Positions 6,716 through 7,638 of a stretch of 7,638 bases of DNA are shown in pieces. Source of the stretch: an uncultured Collinsella sp. (GTDB lineage: Bacteria; Actinomycetota; Coriobacteriia; Coriobacteriales; Coriobacteriaceae); the NCBI GenBank assembly GCA_900754385.1, contig CAAECP010000232.1, forward strand, positions 1 through 7,638, in the 5' to 3' direction. The position numbers were made by a program, and so were the translations under genes. Numbering within the stretch: position 1 is the first letter of the stretch; each line of letters begins with the position of its first letter. The notes under the pieces were generated by a model. The model worked only from the letters and a program-made list of their open reading frames with translations. It made no database searches and was not told the origin of the DNA.

Positions 6716-6721
6716 AGTATA
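6716..6721 (-). promoter_or_regulatory. Possible -10 box for rapZ-whiA
   Basis: TATACT matches the -10 consensus at 5 of 6 positions and stands out in GC-rich sequence. No acceptable -35 lies at 16-18 nt upstream (the sequence there is GGCCTC-like). A start near 6709 would place the terminator-like hairpin inside the rapZ leader. Confidence 0.35.
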
Positions 6722-6748
6722 CCGCCCCAAGCGGATGCGAGGCCTGTC

Positions 6749-7435
6749 TTACGCCTCAAGCGCAGCCTTGAACCAACTTGTAATACTCGTGGGGTGCGTA
6801 ATGGCAGTGCCTACGACAACTGCCCAGGCGCCCGCATCGATCGCGGCGCGGGCCTCCTCGGGCGTGTGCACGCGGCCCTCGCAGATGATGGGAAGACCGG
6901 GGAATTCCTCGGTCGCCTGACGCAGGAGCGGCAGATCAGGGCCATCGGCCATGGTGCAGTCGATGGCGGCGACACCGTGAGAAAGCGTAGTGGATACCAG
7001 GTCAAAGCCCATATCAACCGCACGGCGAATGTCCTCGATGGTGGCACAATCCGCCATCAGGAGCACGCCCTCCTCGTGCAGCGGACGGAAGGTGTCCTCG
7101 ACGGTCTTGCCATCGGGACGTGGGCGATCAGTGGCATCAATTGCCACGATGTCGGCACCGGCGGCAACGCAGGCGCGAGCATGACGCAGCGTCGGCGTGA
7201 TGTAGACGCCCTCGTGCCCATCCTTCCACAGGCCGATAACAGGAACCTCACAGCGACCCTTAATGGCGGCAATGTCGGCAAGGCCTTGGCAGCGAATGGC
7301 GGCGGCGCCGCCAAGCTCGCAGGCGCGAGACATTTGAGCCATGGTCTCGGGCGTACGAAGCGGCTCGCCCATATAGGCCTGAACGCTCACGACGAGCTTG
7401 CCCTTCAGGGACTGGATCAAAGGATCAACGGTCAT
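6749..7435 (-). CDS. nanE: N-acetylmannosamine-6-phosphate 2-epimerase
   Basis: Converts ManNAc-6-phosphate to GlcNAc-6-phosphate in sialic acid/ManNAc catabolism; a cytoplasmic TIM-barrel enzyme. The product has 228 residues, normal for NanE. Family features are KGKLVVSVQA at 11-20, AAAIRCQG at 44-51 with Arg48, IGLWKDGHEGVYITPTL at 67-83 with the catalytic Lys71, ADIVAIDATDRPRPDG at 94-109, MADCATIEDIRRAVDMGFD, and ICEGRVHTPEEA with catalytic Glu186, then GAWAVVVGTAITHP near the phosphate site. The start at 7435 gives MTVDPLIQSLKGKL, with GAAAGG (7447-7452) 11 nt upstream. An in-frame GTG at 7474 lies inside the upstream hairpin and is unlikely. The upstream gene is a ROK sugar kinase, which may be ManNAc kinase, the preceding step. 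A terminator-like hairpin follows the gene. Confidence 0.95.
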   Translation of the reverse strand: MTVDPLIQSLKGKLVVSVQAYMGEPLRTPETMAQMSRACELGGAAAIRCQGLADIAAIKGRCEVPVIGLWKDGHEGVYITPTLRHARACVAAGADIVAIDATDRPRPDGKTVEDTFRPLHEEGVLLMADCATIEDIRRAVDMGFDLVSTTLSHGVAAIDCTMADGPDLPLLRQATEEFPGLPIICEGRVHTPEEARAAIDAGAWAVVVGTAITHPTSITSWFKAALEA

Positions 7436-7460
7436 GTTCGACTCAACCTTTCTCAAAACA

Positions 7461-7558
7461 GCCTTCTGAGACACCGCAGCTTGACGTTCAAACCGTCGCT
7501 CGCGTACCGAACTACGCTTCGCTCCTCTTTCACGTCAATCTGCGGCACCTCAGAAGGC
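7461..7558 (-). repeat. 98-nt imperfect palindrome / long RNA hairpin upstream of nanE
   Basis: Two 27-nt arms, 7532-7558 and 7461-7487, flank a 44-nt loop. The outer 10 bp (GCCTTCTGAG/CTCAGAAGGC) are perfect. Next come three columns (GTG against TGT) that pair as G-U, U-G, G-U in minus-strand RNA, then CCGCAG/CTGCGG, one A-G mismatch, and TTGACGT/ACGTCAA. The loop contains a second hairpin, GCGTA/TACGC around GTTCGG (7502-7517), and GAGCGA twice. The stem is followed by TGTTTTGAG, a weak T-run, and lies 25 bp from the nanE start. It may be a terminator for the ROK gene, a regulatory leader, a structured RNA, or a dispersed palindromic repeat (MITE/REP-like). I do not recognise the family. 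Confidence 0.8.
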
Positions 7559-7575
7559 CCACTTGGTAGTTATGT

Positions 7576-7638
7576 TTACTTCAACGACGCAAGAAGGTGT
7601 TCGGCGGCACCGATGAGCGGAGCATCGCCCTCCAGAGA
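7576..7638 (-). CDS. ROK-family sugar kinase, C-terminal 20 residues only
   Basis: The reading frame is open from the window edge and ends in TAA at 7576-7578. The 20 visible residues are SLEGDAPLIGAAEHLLASLK. The pattern of a short residue pair, G-A-A and a terminal helix is how ROK-family glucokinases and N-acetylmannosamine kinases end (for example D.A.LIGAA...). With nanE next downstream on the same strand, ManNAc kinase (NanK) is an attractive assignment, but glucokinase or another ROK member cannot be excluded from this fragment. The rest of the gene, including the DxGxT ATP-binding motif and zinc-binding cysteines, lies outside the window. Confidence 0.65.
   Translation of the reverse strand, partial: SLEGDAPLIGAAEHLLASLK

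Noticed and set aside
7472..7474. GTG as an upstream start for nanE, adding 13 residues
   Set aside because: It lies inside the hairpin arm, and the added residues are not like any NanE N-terminus; ATG 7435 has its own GAAAGG and starts the conserved fold.
7454..7534. Small minus-strand ORF of about 26 codons starting at a GTG in the hairpin
   Set aside because: No Shine-Dalgarno precedes it, it overlaps the palindrome and the sequence is arginine-rich without recognisable features.

Overview
The window looks like part of a chromosome from a GC-rich, gut-type actinobacterium, most plausibly class Coriobacteriia (Collinsella or a relative). This is an inference. It rests on the order rapZ-whiA-gap-pgk-tpiA, which recalls the actinobacterial rapZ-cuvA-whiA ... 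gap-pgk-tpi region, on an arginine instead of lysine in the RapZ P-loop (also seen in actinobacterial homologues), and on GC-rich coding sequence with strong Shine-Dalgarno sites. No plasmid, phage, IS element, CRISPR array, tRNA or rRNA was recognised.

Every gene I can support lies on the minus strand, so transcription runs from high to low coordinates. In transcription order: the last 20 codons of a ROK-family sugar kinase (7576-7638); a 140-bp spacer that is mostly one long hairpin (7461-7558); nanE, N-acetylmannosamine-6-phosphate epimerase (6749-7435); a 98-bp spacer with a -10-like box, a terminator-like hairpin and a strong RBS; rapZ (5730-6650) and whiA (4794-5723), separated by 6 bp; an AT-rich 193-bp spacer with the likely gap promoter and two inverted repeats; gap (3575-4600); a 140-bp spacer with a strong terminator and the pgk leader; then the tightly packed pgk (2244-3434), tpiA (1484-2251, overlapping pgk by 8 bp) and gpmI (1-1478, missing about the last 15-20 residues).

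The genes form three functional groups. The ROK kinase fragment and nanE suggest amino-sugar/sialic-acid catabolism. RapZ and WhiA form a regulatory pair that is usually linked, but the YvcK/CuvA gene normally between them is missing here. Gap, Pgk, TpiA and GpmI are the lower (triose-phosphate) part of glycolysis, split into a gap transcript and a pgk-tpiA-gpmI transcript by the terminator.

I found no clearly new multi-gene system. The best leads are non-coding: the 98-nt hairpin before nanE, whose three mismatch columns all become G-U wobbles only in minus-strand RNA; the terminator-like hairpin in the rapZ leader; and the palindromes around the gap promoter.
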